Positions 18,361-24,955 of a DNA stretch of 37,736 bases are shown here, in pieces. Origin of the DNA: a virus; the IMG/VR virus record IMGVR_UViG_3300024329_000025, positions 1 to 37,736 of that record. The stretch is one strand, 5' to 3'. The position numbers and the translations under genes were made by a program. Each line of letters begins with the position of its first letter. Positions within the stretch are counted from its first letter, which is position 1. Under the pieces are notes generated by a model that did no database searches, had not been told where the DNA came from, and worked only from the letters and a program-made list of their open reading frames with translations.

Positions 18361-18603
18361 ATGATACATCCGTATGTTGATAACCTAAATAATTTAACTA
18401 TCAATGAGCTAGAGGAAAAAGTTATTGAACTCCAGCGCAAATACTTTATCACAAATAATCCTAGTGTGCAATCACAAATCTCCGTCATAATAGATATCTA
18501 TAGAGAAGAAATACAAACTCGTCATCGTGCCGAAGCACAACGTCAAAAACAAAATCAAGATAATGGCGATAATTCTCTTGACAATTTAATCAAAGTATCG
18601 TAA
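18361..18603 (+). CDS. Small helical protein, unknown
   Basis: The 80-residue frame starts at an ATG immediately after the stop of the upstream gene with no gap, so translation is probably coupled. The sequence is strongly helical and charged (NELEEKVIELQRKYF, then YREEIQTRHRAEAQRQKQNQ), suggesting a short coiled coil. There are no cysteines, membrane segment or recognised domain. It lies between structural genes and the DnaE-like fragment and shares their transcript. A small structural or assembly factor is a guess. Confidence 0.65.
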   Translation: MIHPYVDNLNNLTINELEEKVIELQRKYFITNNPSVQSQISVIIDIYREEIQTRHRAEAQRQKQNQDNGDNSLDNLIKVS

Positions 18604-18612
18604 AATACAAGT

Positions 18613-19143
18613 ATGATTATGAAAACAGACGAACTAGGTATCCCACGATTCTCTAATAAAGATCTCGTTGATATGATCTATTCAGGTCATTCTGACAAGT
18701 GTCACGTAGTATTATGTGAACCATCAGATGATGTAGACCAGTTTAACAAAGCAATGGAAGAACAAGGCTTTGATAAACTACAAAAGTATATTCCATTAGA
18801 TGTAGATCAACAAACTTTTGACGGTGTATGTCAAAGTGAATGGTTTATGCCTGATGAATACAAAGACATCAATGTATATGAATATGTACTAGGCAAAGCA
18901 AAAACACCCTGCCCACAACACGTACAAGATCGTATATGGGAAGAAATGGAAGCATATGGCGAACGTGATATGCACAATCTATTACGCTACATGATATATC
19001 TTGTAGACTTTATGCGAGAAAACAACATTGTGTGGGGTGTAGGCAGAGGTAGCTCTGTAGCATCATATGTGCTATACTTAATAGGTGTACACAAGATTAA
19101 TTCAATCCAGTTTGGCCTGGATTGGAGAGAGTTCTTAAGATAA
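18613..19143 (+). CDS. Stand-alone DNA polymerase III alpha (DnaE)-like fragment
   Basis: A 176-residue protein. From about residue 105 to its end it resembles the part of bacterial DnaE just before the catalytic Asp motif. MIYLVDFMRENN is followed by WGVGRGSSVASYVLYLIGV (around 141-159) and then a segment ending in LDWREFLR. DnaE has GPGRGSGAGSLVAYAL and then LLFERFLN. The protein stops where DnaE would continue into the PDFDxD catalytic residues, so it cannot polymerise alone. No frame downstream restores that motif. The first 100 residues are not recognised. The Shine-Dalgarno is weak; ATG 18619 is an alternative start. A role as a decoy or partner of host polymerase, or a repurposed DNA-binding fold, is inference. 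Confidence 0.7.
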   Translation: MIMKTDELGIPRFSNKDLVDMIYSGHSDKCHVVLCEPSDDVDQFNKAMEEQGFDKLQKYIPLDVDQQTFDGVCQSEWFMPDEYKDINVYEYVLGKAKTPCPQHVQDRIWEEMEAYGERDMHNLLRYMIYLVDFMRENNIVWGVGRGSSVASYVLYLIGVHKINSIQFGLDWREFLR

Positions 19144-19146
19144 ATA
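19139..19146 (+). promoter_or_regulatory. T4-like late promoter octamer (GATAAATA) overlapping a stop codon
   Basis: GATAAATA contains the TAA stop (19141-19143) of the DnaE-like gene and stands 24 bases before the ATG at 19171. A 14-bp palindrome (AATATACGTATATT, 19143-19156) covers the predicted start site, and TAAGGAGA follows as the Shine-Dalgarno. A weaker 6-bp pairing (19132-19137 with 19158-19163, one G-U pair) could partly hide it on read-through messages. Confidence 0.7.
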
Positions 19147-19170
19147 TACGTATATTATAAGGAGACGAAT

Positions 19171-19581
19171 ATGGCCAAGCAAAGTCCACAAAGAAAACAA
19201 TATCGCAGTATGCGGGGAAAGAACGTTGACATGGATATGTTGCGTAAGCGCAACGAACTTACGCCGGCAGTTGGAAATGCTCGTGTAAATGCTCGTGGTG
19301 ACGAACTCGGAGCAGGCGGAAAGATTGTTAAAAAACGTGAGGATGTTATTTCTGAACATTATGCAACAGCAGGTTCAGTTAGAGATTCGAGTTCACGAGG
19401 TGAAGTACAGGAAGTTGTTGAAGAACAACCTGTAGTAGAACAAGCACCTGTTAAGAAAACAGTAACACGCAAGAAAGATCCTGAGCCTGTAGTTGAACCA
19501 GAAGTAGCTGCATTAGATGCAGAATTTGATGATGGTTGGGTTGAGGATAAAGACGGAAACTTCGTACCAAAAGGTGAATAA
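19171..19581 (+). CDS. Conserved marine T4-like phage protein, probably virion-associated
   Basis: A 136-residue protein with an excellent Shine-Dalgarno (TAAGGAGA) and a late promoter octamer. The N-terminal half is very basic and has a pattern I recognise as strongly conserved in marine T4-like phages (AKQSPQRKQYRSMRGKNVD, then RKRNELTPAVGNARVNARGD). The C-terminal half is an acidic, Pro/Val/Glu-rich linker (about 80-115) followed by an acidic tail with two Trp/Phe positions. This polarity suits a scaffold, core or DNA-binding virion protein. The function is not known to me. Confidence 0.7.
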   Translation: MAKQSPQRKQYRSMRGKNVDMDMLRKRNELTPAVGNARVNARGDELGAGGKIVKKREDVISEHYATAGSVRDSSSRGEVQEVVEEQPVVEQAPVKKTVTRKKDPEPVVEPEVAALDAEFDDGWVEDKDGNFVPKGE

Positions 19582-19983
19582 ATGGCTCAGAATTTAAAAG
19601 CAATTAAAGGCACGCCACGTGCAGTAGGAAACCGTGTGTTAGTAACAGATATGCACTTTGGTGAACAAGTTACTAAAGGTGGTATTATACTAGGAAATGA
19701 CGATGGCAAAACTAGAGGAATTTATCCTCGTTGGGCTAAAGTATTTTCAAAGGGACCTGAAAATAAAGATGAATATAGTATCGGACAGTGGATCTTAATA
19801 GAGCACGGAAGATGGACCCGTGCAATGAAAATGGACACTGATGACGGAGAATTTGATGTTCGAATGGTAGAATCAGAAAGTGTTTTAGCATATTCAGATG
19901 AAAAACCAGAGAGTGTCTCAATTGGAGCAGAATATAGTGATGGCGAACACGCAACCATTGACCCATCTTCATTCATAAAATAA
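19582..19983 (+). CDS. GroES/gp31-like co-chaperonin
   Basis: A 133-residue protein whose ATG immediately follows the stop of the upstream gene. Residues about 15-90 fit a GroES fold: GNRVLVTDMHFGEQVTKGGI, where the region around residues 24-35 corresponds to the mobile loop that docks on GroEL. YPRWAKVFSKGP and YSIGQWILIEHGRWTRAM follow, like the GroES strands around KVGDIVIF. T4 encodes gp31, a co-chaperonin that replaces GroES and enlarges the folding cage for the major capsid protein gp23. This protein probably does the same here with the host GroEL. It is longer than GroES (about 97 residues), with a C-terminal extension of about 35 residues. The late promoter upstream fits a capsid-folding role. 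Confidence 0.75.
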   Translation: MAQNLKAIKGTPRAVGNRVLVTDMHFGEQVTKGGIILGNDDGKTRGIYPRWAKVFSKGPENKDEYSIGQWILIEHGRWTRAMKMDTDDGEFDVRMVESESVLAYSDEKPESVSIGAEYSDGEHATIDPSSFIK

Positions 19984-20000
19984 AATATATAGGTTAATAA

Positions 20001-20225
20001 ATGAGTTGGTTGAGCAAAATAGGATTTAAACAAAAAGAAATAGAAGTAAAAAAAGAAACAGTTGTTATTGATATGATGAAGGATGACGTAGATCCTCAAG
20101 AAGTGACAATAGAAAACGCATACAAGACACGTTGGATATGGTATCATACAATATTGGCTATTGAAATATTTTTTACTAACATATTACTAATTGCTATCTT
20201 ATTACTCATAGCCTTCAAACTATAA
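20001..20225 (+). CDS. Small single-pass membrane protein
   Basis: A 74-residue protein with a charged N-terminal half and one strongly hydrophobic C-terminal segment (about 51-72, IEIFFTNILLIAILLLIAF). The orientation is probably C-terminal anchoring with the first 45 residues cytoplasmic. The Shine-Dalgarno is weak (TATAGG). No family is recognised. Candidates are a superinfection-exclusion or host-membrane-modifying protein; there is no direct evidence. Confidence 0.6.
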   Translation: MSWLSKIGFKQKEIEVKKETVVIDMMKDDVDPQEVTIENAYKTRWIWYHTILAIEIFFTNILLIAILLLIAFKL

Positions 20226-20240
20226 TTAAGGAACAACAAT

Positions 20241-20609
20241 ATGACGAATCCGTTTAAAGATCAAAAAGATTTCATGGAAGCATGTGATCAAACAACTAGC
20301 AATGTAAACATTGAGCAATATGGTATGTATCTTAGACTGATTGAAGAAGAGGGTGGAGAGCTCGCTGACGCAATCAAAGACAATGATGTTGTAGAGCAAC
20401 TAGATGCATTACTTGACATAATTGTTGTTAGCATCGGCGCTATAAACAGTTTAGGAGTTGATGCAGAAGGTGCATGGAATGAAGTTATGCACACAAATAT
20501 GGCTAAGATTGATCCAGAAACAGGCAAAGTACGCAAACGTGAAGATGGTAAAGTATTAAAGCCCGAAGGCTGGACTGCACCACAATTAAAACCTTTCTTA
20601 AATGTCTAA
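20241..20609 (+). CDS. MazG-like nucleoside triphosphate pyrophosphohydrolase
   Basis: A 122-residue all-alpha NTP pyrophosphatase. The metal-binding pattern EEEGGELADAI (EExxE-type) followed by VEQLDALLDIIV (ExxD) is that of the MazG / PRA-PH superfamily. The C-terminal stretch NMAKIDPETGKVRKREDGKV is typical of phage members of this family. It hydrolyses NTPs or dNTPs to the monophosphate and pyrophosphate. In phages it may clean the dNTP pool or alter (p)ppGpp signalling; the substrate is not readable from sequence. The Shine-Dalgarno AAGGAA is well placed. It precedes the nucleotide-metabolism block. Confidence 0.85.
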   Translation: MTNPFKDQKDFMEACDQTTSNVNIEQYGMYLRLIEEEGGELADAIKDNDVVEQLDALLDIIVVSIGAINSLGVDAEGAWNEVMHTNMAKIDPETGKVRKREDGKVLKPEGWTAPQLKPFLNV

Positions 20610-20616
20610 ATAACAC

Positions 20617-20645
20617 TTGACTCCTTAGCATTTATATGTTATTAT
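20617..20645 (+). promoter_or_regulatory. Sigma-70-type promoter candidate (TTGACT-17-TATTAT)
   Basis: TTGACT (20617-20622) and TATTAT (20640-20645) are separated by exactly 17 bases; each matches its consensus hexamer at five of six positions. This is the best host-type promoter in the window and would start transcription near 20652, ahead of the DexA/aldolase/gp44 block. It overlaps the left arm and loop of a long inverted repeat. Confidence 0.65.
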
Positions 20646-20664
20646 ATGTATAAAGCTAAGGAGT
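20620..20664 (+). promoter_or_regulatory. Long inverted repeat hiding the Shine-Dalgarno of the 53-residue membrane gene
   Basis: ACTCCTTAGC (20620-20629) pairs with GCTAAGGAGT (20655-20664). Inside it, TTTATA (20631-20636) pairs with TATAAA (20649-20654), leaving one unpaired A at 20630 and a 12-base loop. This 16-bp stem includes the TAAGGAG Shine-Dalgarno (20657-20663). Transcripts from the promoter at 20617 would start inside the right half and not fold; read-through transcripts would. The stem is followed by TTTTC, so weak terminator activity is also possible. Confidence 0.7.
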
Positions 20665-20668
20665 TTTC

Positions 20669-20830
20669 ATGAAAATTACACCACAAACAGCAGGCGTAGG
20701 CACAACAGGTGCTACAGGCATTGCTTTATTAATCTTACACACAACAGGATATTTAACAGGATGGGCTTGGCCTATTCTTTATGTATTCCTTATTATCTCA
20801 GGCATTGGACAAGAAAATAGGAAGGGCTAA
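20669..20830 (+). CDS. Small hydrophobic membrane protein (53 residues)
   Basis: The ATG at 20669 follows a perfect TAAGGAG at the correct spacing and opens a 53-residue frame ending two bases before the exonuclease gene. After a short Gly/Thr-rich N-terminus there are two hydrophobic stretches (about 16-30 and 34-47, WPILYVFLIISGIG), suggesting a small two-pass or hairpin membrane protein. The tail is charged (QENRKG). Its RBS lies in a long hairpin, so its synthesis is probably confined to transcripts from the adjacent promoter. The function is unknown. Confidence 0.65.
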   Translation: MKITPQTAGVGTTGATGIALLILHTTGYLTGWAWPILYVFLIISGIGQENRKG

Positions 20831-20832
20831 CT

Positions 20833-21372
20833 ATGGCTACGCACGGAATGATCGACTTAGAAACACTGGACACAAAGCCCAGTTGTACTGTACTAAGTTT
20901 AGGAGCAATCAAGTTCAACCCGCTAGACGATAGTGAGCCACACAGCGAACTATATCTTAAAATTAGTGTTGATGATCAAGATCGTTTGGGTCGTACTACA
21001 AGTGACGATACTATTGCTTGGTGGGCTAAACAAGATCCTAAAGCAATGGAAGAAGCATTTGATCAAACTGGCGCTGTTAGTGTCGAGGAAGCACTGCGTC
21101 AAGTAAGCAAATGGAGCGTAGGTTGCGATACTATTTGGGGACAAGGCTACGGCTTTGACCTAACAATTATGGAAGACATGTATCGTATGATAGGTGTTCC
21201 TATTCCGTGGCAGTTTTGGCAAATCAAAGATGCTCGCACACTGTTTGGTTGCTGTAAGGTAGATCCACGTAAAGTATTACAACAAACTAACTTACACAAT
21301 GCACTAGCTGATGCTTACTTTCAAGCAAAAGGTGTGCAATTTGCATATAAAGAGTTAGGAATTATACGTTGA
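20833..21372 (+). CDS. dexA: DexA-like DEDDh 3'-5' exonuclease
   Basis: A 179-residue exonuclease of the DnaQ-like fold. The catalytic set is visible: Asp8 and Glu10 in MIDLET, Asp109 in GYGFDLTIM, His155 in LHNALADA and Asp160. TIAWWAKQDPKA and the WQFWQIKDARTL segment match T4 DexA, the exonuclease thought to digest single-stranded DNA, and its Rv2179c-like relatives. At 179 residues it is shorter than T4 DexA (about 227). It begins the operon that continues through the HAD phosphatase and aldolase and overlaps the next gene at its stop codon. The substrate could be DNA or RNA. Confidence 0.85.
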   Translation: MATHGMIDLETLDTKPSCTVLSLGAIKFNPLDDSEPHSELYLKISVDDQDRLGRTTSDDTIAWWAKQDPKAMEEAFDQTGAVSVEEALRQVSKWSVGCDTIWGQGYGFDLTIMEDMYRMIGVPIPWQFWQIKDARTLFGCCKVDPRKVLQQTNLHNALADAYFQAKGVQFAYKELGIIR

Positions 21373-21707
21373 AGTATGTAATTGATATTGATGGAACCAT
21401 TTGTAAAGAAGTGATTATACCTGACAGTGGTGGGAAGAAAGACTACGCTAATCATATTCCAATGCCAGAGCGCATTGCAAAAGTAAACGCATTGTACGAT
21501 GCAGGACACACTATTAAATATATGACAGCACGTGGTTGTGTAAGTGGTGTAGATTATTTTAGCTTAACAAATAACCAATTAATTAAATGGGGTGCTAAGT
21601 TTCATGAACTAAGCGTAGGTAAAAAAGAAAACTACGACATTTGGATTGATGATAAAGCATTTTGGAGTGAAAACTTCTTCCGTGAAACAGGAGAGAGTTA
21701 TGAGTAA
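21369..21707 (+). CDS. Small HAD-family phosphatase
   Basis: A 112-residue, cap-less HAD hydrolase. Motif I is Asp6-x-Asp8-Gly-Thr10 (VIDIDGT), motif II is Thr53 in YMTARG, and the terminal acidic motif is IDDKA. The start is a TTG overlapping the TGA of the exonuclease gene, with AGGAA seven bases upstream; no ATG is available near motif I. It removes phosphate from a small molecule or a nucleic acid end, and such short forms resemble the phosphatase part of polynucleotide kinases. No kinase domain is attached. It overlaps the aldolase start by 8 bases, so the two are translationally linked. Confidence 0.8.
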   Translation: MKYVIDIDGTICKEVIIPDSGGKKDYANHIPMPERIAKVNALYDAGHTIKYMTARGCVSGVDYFSLTNNQLIKWGAKFHELSVGKKENYDIWIDDKAFWSENFFRETGESYE

Positions 21708-22524
21708 GAGATTTATTGCGGCAATGGATCACAGTGGCGGAAGCACAGGTGGTGTACTAGAACGCTATGGACAAGAATATACAGAAGCAGACAAGATGGA
21801 GAAAGTTCATGCTATGCGTCTTAGAATGGTCAACTCACCTGACTTCAACGATGAAAACATCTGGGGAGCAATCCTCTACCAAGACACAGTTACACGTGGC
21901 ATGGTTAACATCTTGGATGAGATGGGTATTGAATCGTTTCTAAAGATTGACAGTGGATGTGAAGAAAACGGTATGCTTAAACAGTTTCCGGTAAAGCAGA
22001 TGTTAGAGTTTGCAACATCTACTGATGCAAATGGAGCAAGCATTGGTCCTAAAATATACGGCACTAAGATGCGTAGTATTGTTAAGAGTGTAGACATGGT
22101 TGATGAAATTCTTAAACAGCAGTTTACAATTGCAAAAACTGTCAGTGAATACGGACTTGTACCAATCATCGAACCTGAAGTTCCGATTGATCATCTTGAA
22201 AAAGAGCTGATCGAACAAAAACTAAATGAACGATTAGCATGGTATTTAAATGGTAAAGATTTTAAATGTATTCTTAAACTAACTCCTCCGGAACAGCCAA
22301 ATTTGTACCATAACTTAACAGTTAAACGTAATGTAGAACGAGTAGTGTTCCTAAGCGGCGGATACAGCACAAGCGAAGCATGTAATAAACTTGGGCTTAA
22401 TGACAATATTACGGCTAGTTTCAGTAGAGCATTAAGTGAAGGACTAAAGTTTGGCTTGACAGACGAAGCATTTAATGCTACAATAAGCGGTAACATTAAA
22501 CAAATAACAGAGGCATGTGAATGA
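21700..22524 (+). CDS. fba: Class I fructose-bisphosphate aldolase
   Basis: A 274-residue class I aldolase of the bacterial type. FIAAMDHSGGSTGGVLERYG at the N-terminus corresponds to AALDQSGGSTPKAL of bacterial enzymes. YGTKMRS, GLVPIIEPEV and VVFLSGGYS follow in the family order. The Schiff-base lysine is Lys193 in ILKLTPPEQPNLY. I chose ATG 21700 because an AGGAGAG Shine-Dalgarno lies just upstream; an earlier in-frame ATG at 21646 adds unrelated residues inside the HAD gene. It cleaves or forms fructose-1,6-bisphosphate and is an auxiliary metabolic gene likely to steer host carbon toward nucleotide precursors or the pentose pathway. Confidence 0.92.
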   Translation: MSKRFIAAMDHSGGSTGGVLERYGQEYTEADKMEKVHAMRLRMVNSPDFNDENIWGAILYQDTVTRGMVNILDEMGIESFLKIDSGCEENGMLKQFPVKQMLEFATSTDANGASIGPKIYGTKMRSIVKSVDMVDEILKQQFTIAKTVSEYGLVPIIEPEVPIDHLEKELIEQKLNERLAWYLNGKDFKCILKLTPPEQPNLYHNLTVKRNVERVVFLSGGYSTSEACNKLGLNDNITASFSRALSEGLKFGLTDEAFNATISGNIKQITEACE

Positions 22525-23435
22525 AAGAATTATGGGTAGAAAAGTATCGTCCAAAAACAGTAGACGGTTATGTATTTCGTGATGATGCACAGCGCAATCA
22601 AGTAAATACATGGATTAAAGACAAGACTATTCCGCATTTGCTGTTTAGTGGTAACGCAGGCATTGGTAAAACAACACTTGCAAAACTTTTGTTTAATGAG
22701 CTTGAAGTTAATGACTTAGATGTATTAGAAATTAACGCAAGTCGCACAAACTCAGTTGACGATGTACGAGATAAAATTGTTAACTTTGTACAGATGATCC
22801 CATTTGGGGACTTTAAGGTTGTATTACTAGATGAAGCAGATTACTTATCACCAAACGCTCAAGCAGCTCTCCGTGGGGTTATGGAGGAGTATCATACTAC
22901 TGCTCGTTTCATTCTTACTTGTAACTATCCAAATCGTGTTATACCCGCTTTGCATAGTAGGTGTCAAGGTTTCCACATTGCTAAGATTGACCAAACTGAG
23001 TTCACGGCTAGAGTTGCTGAAATCCTTATCACTGAAGGTGTTACTCCTGATTTGGATACGTTGGATACCTACGTAAAAGGCACATATCCAGACTTGCGCA
23101 AATGTATCAACACAGTACAAATGAATAGTGTTGACGGTGTATTGAATAAACCCAACGAAGGCGACACAGGCGAAAGCGACTGGAAACTTGAAATGGTTGA
23201 ACTGTTTAAAGCAGGTAAGATTCAAGAAGCACGTAAATTGCTGTGTGGTGCAATTCGTCCAGAAGAGATGGAAGAAGTGTATCGTTGGCTATATGACAAT
23301 ATTGAACTATTTGGTGATGCAGAACAACAAGATCAAGCAGTACTAACAATTAAACAAGGAATGGTAGATCATACATTGGTTGTTGATCCAGAAGTTAATT
23401 TGGCAGCTACACTTATTAGATTGGCAAGATTGTGA
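22521..23435 (+). CDS. 44: Clamp-loader large subunit (gp44-like AAA+ ATPase)
   Basis: A 304-residue AAA+ ATPase of the replication factor C small-subunit type, close to T4 gp44 (319). Starting from WVEKYRPKTVDGYV, it has Walker A GNAGIGKT (44-51), Walker B VLLDEA (Asp104-Glu105), sensor 1 in LTCNYPNRV and the arginine-finger motif Ser146-Arg147-Cys148. With gp62 it loads the gp45 sliding clamp for DNA polymerase and, in T4, for late transcription. No gp62 or gp45 gene follows here, unlike the T4 45-44-62 cluster, so they must lie elsewhere. The start overlaps the aldolase stop (ATGA). Confidence 0.93.
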   Translation: MKELWVEKYRPKTVDGYVFRDDAQRNQVNTWIKDKTIPHLLFSGNAGIGKTTLAKLLFNELEVNDLDVLEINASRTNSVDDVRDKIVNFVQMIPFGDFKVVLLDEADYLSPNAQAALRGVMEEYHTTARFILTCNYPNRVIPALHSRCQGFHIAKIDQTEFTARVAEILITEGVTPDLDTLDTYVKGTYPDLRKCINTVQMNSVDGVLNKPNEGDTGESDWKLEMVELFKAGKIQEARKLLCGAIRPEEMEEVYRWLYDNIELFGDAEQQDQAVLTIKQGMVDHTLVVDPEVNLAATLIRLARL

Positions 23436-24097
23436 ATTTTGAACCGCAAACAATGACAGCGGCTTGGCCTACTCTTTTTTTCAGTTATAAGTATAAAAAC
23501 TATGAACAAAATAAGGATAAACTATTAGACTTAATTTACGATATGTCTAATAAACAAAATGAAGATATTGATAGTGGTGTTTCAGCTAGTCTTAAGTCTA
23601 ATTTAAAAGAAAGTAAATTTAACTTTTTAGAAACGCAGACACCTGAGGTGCAAGATCTAAAATTATTCTTTAATAACTGTATTAGCAATATAATGACTCA
23701 CGGGCTTTCTAGTACTGGTCTATTCAATTTAGATCAAAATGTAAAACCGGCAGTACAGATTAAAGAAAGTTGGTATCATATTACAAACGACAACGGTAGT
23801 CACGGATTTCATATACATCCAGGATATAGTTGGGGTGCTATTTTTTATTTACAATCATCAGAATGTTCGACAAGAACATCTAACGGTATAAATAGGTTCT
23901 ATAATATGAACACAGTTGCTGGTGCAAATGACTTAGGAAGTCAGTGGTGGGAACAGCATATGTTTTTAGACGCAGAGCCCGAAGAAGGAACTGTTTTTAT
24001 ATTTCCTGCTTGGATACCGCACGAAGCCACAAAGTATAATGGTGCTGAAGATAGAGTCATAATTAGTGTAAACACAAATGTTTTTGGAGAGTTATAA
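23432..24097 (+). CDS. 2OG-Fe(II) oxygenase-like protein
   Basis: A 221-residue protein starting at a GTG that overlaps the gp44 stop. The C-terminal half has the double-stranded beta-helix pattern of 2-oxoglutarate/Fe(II) oxygenases of the type SWYHIT..HGFHIHPGYSWGAIFYLQ. His127 and/or His129 would serve as proximal metal ligands, His197 (FPAWIPHEA) as the distal ligand and Arg208 (DRVIISVN) as the 2OG-binding residue. This fits the putative 2OG-FeII_Oxy_5 group common in T4-like marine phages. The N-terminal 100 residues are helical. The substrate is unknown; protein or nucleic-acid hydroxylation is possible. It sits between replication and redox genes. Confidence 0.78.
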   Translation: MNFEPQTMTAAWPTLFFSYKYKNYEQNKDKLLDLIYDMSNKQNEDIDSGVSASLKSNLKESKFNFLETQTPEVQDLKLFFNNCISNIMTHGLSSTGLFNLDQNVKPAVQIKESWYHITNDNGSHGFHIHPGYSWGAIFYLQSSECSTRTSNGINRFYNMNTVAGANDLGSQWWEQHMFLDAEPEEGTVFIFPAWIPHEATKYNGAEDRVIISVNTNVFGEL

Positions 24098-24445
24098 ATG
24101 ACGTACTTAGTAACAGAAAATTGTATTAAATGTAAACATACTACATGTGTGGAAGTATGTCCGGTGGATTGTTTTTATGAAGGTGAAAACTTTTTAGTTA
24201 TTAACCCAGACGAATGTATTGACTGTGGCGTATGTCAACCAGAATGTCCTATTGATGCCATTGTTCCTGACTATGAGCTTGATAAGGAAAACTTAATTAA
24301 GTGGACAGAGATAAATCAAAAGTATAGCGAAGTTTGGCCTGTAATTACAGAGTCAAAAGGTGCTCTACCCGATCACGAAGAATGGGACGGAGTACCCGAT
24401 AAACTATCAATGTTATCAGGACAACCTGGAGAAGGAGATTTATAA
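24098..24445 (+). CDS. fdxA: 7Fe ferredoxin (3Fe-4S / 4Fe-4S, FdxA type)
   Basis: A 115-residue bacterial 7Fe ferredoxin beginning [20 protein letters not shown]. Cysteines align one position later than in Azotobacter ferredoxin I: Cys9, Cys17 and Cys50 for the 3Fe-4S cluster; Cys21, Cys40, Cys43 and Cys46 for the 4Fe-4S cluster; and the extra Cys12 and Cys25 are also kept. The length and the C-terminal extension equal those of alphaproteobacterial FdxA, so this is a complete gene, not a fragment. It carries electrons; possible clients are host reductases or the neighbouring oxygenase. It sits immediately between the oxygenase and DHFR genes with no gaps, so it shares their expression. Confidence 0.93.
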   Translation: MTYLVTENCIKCKHTTCVEVCPVDCFYEGENFLVINPDECIDCGVCQPECPIDAIVPDYELDKENLIKWTEINQKYSEVWPVITESKGALPDHEEWDGVPDKLSMLSGQPGEGDL

Positions 24446-24955
24446 TTGATAAAAGCAATTTTAGCCTGTGACGATTACGGCGGAGTAAGTAAAAACGGCA
24501 CACTACCGTGGCCAAATAATTCAACAGACCTACAATGGTTTAAAAATAACACAGCAGGACATGTTGTTGTAATGGGTTCTACCACTTGGGATGATCCTCA
24601 CATGCCGCGACCGTTACCTAAACGTACAAACGTACTAGTAACTAGTCGTGAAGCTGATTACCCAGGTGCTAACCATTATATTAACGGTGACTTAACTACA
24701 CAATTAAAAGAACTAGAAGCAAGAGTTCCTGGTATTATAGTGTGGGTGATTGGCGGTCCTAATATTATTGAGCAATCACTAGGTGTTATTGAAGAATTTT
24801 ACATTAGTCGCATTCCTGGTGCTTATGCTTGCGATACATTCTTGCCATTACGCAAAATTGAAAGTTTATTTGAACGTAGATACGTTGACGACACAAACAA
24901 AGACGTTACGTTTGAAATTTGGAACAAGAGAGAAACTAATGAAACAGTATCTTGA
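24446..24955 (+). CDS. frd: Dihydrofolate reductase
   Basis: A 169-residue DHFR (FolA/T4 Frd). The start is a TTG directly after the ferredoxin stop with AAGGAG eight bases upstream; no ATG lies before the conserved [38 protein letters not shown] and [10 protein letters not shown] are the substrate and NADPH-binding motifs. It regenerates tetrahydrofolate consumed by the thymidylate synthase encoded next. The two frames overlap by 17 bases, as adjacent frd and td do in T4. Confidence 0.93.
   Translation: MIKAILACDDYGGVSKNGTLPWPNNSTDLQWFKNNTAGHVVVMGSTTWDDPHMPRPLPKRTNVLVTSREADYPGANHYINGDLTTQLKELEARVPGIIVWVIGGPNIIEQSLGVIEEFYISRIPGAYACDTFLPLRKIESLFERRYVDDTNKDVTFEIWNKRETNETVS

Noticed and set aside
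19100-19171. Frameshifted or interrupted full-length DnaE gene
   Set aside because: No frame downstream encodes the PDFDxD motif or later DnaE parts; a promoter and an unrelated conserved gene follow at once.
20605-20612. TCTAAATA as a further late octamer
   Set aside because: Two mismatches to GATAAATA and far (56 bases) from the next start codon, unlike the fixed spacing elsewhere.
20619-20668. Simple rho-independent terminator after the MazG-like gene
   Set aside because: The stem is AU-rich with a long loop and only four T residues, and its right arm is the Shine-Dalgarno of the next gene; a regulatory hairpin explains it better, though weak termination remains possible.
21646-21699. 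Upstream ATG for the aldolase
   Set aside because: It adds 18 residues inside the HAD gene; AGGAGAG precedes ATG 21700 and the family homology begins there.
24783-24938. Upstream in-frame extension of thymidylate synthase
   Set aside because: The extra 52 residues do not resemble ThyA and lie inside DHFR; ATG 24939 matches the family N-terminus.
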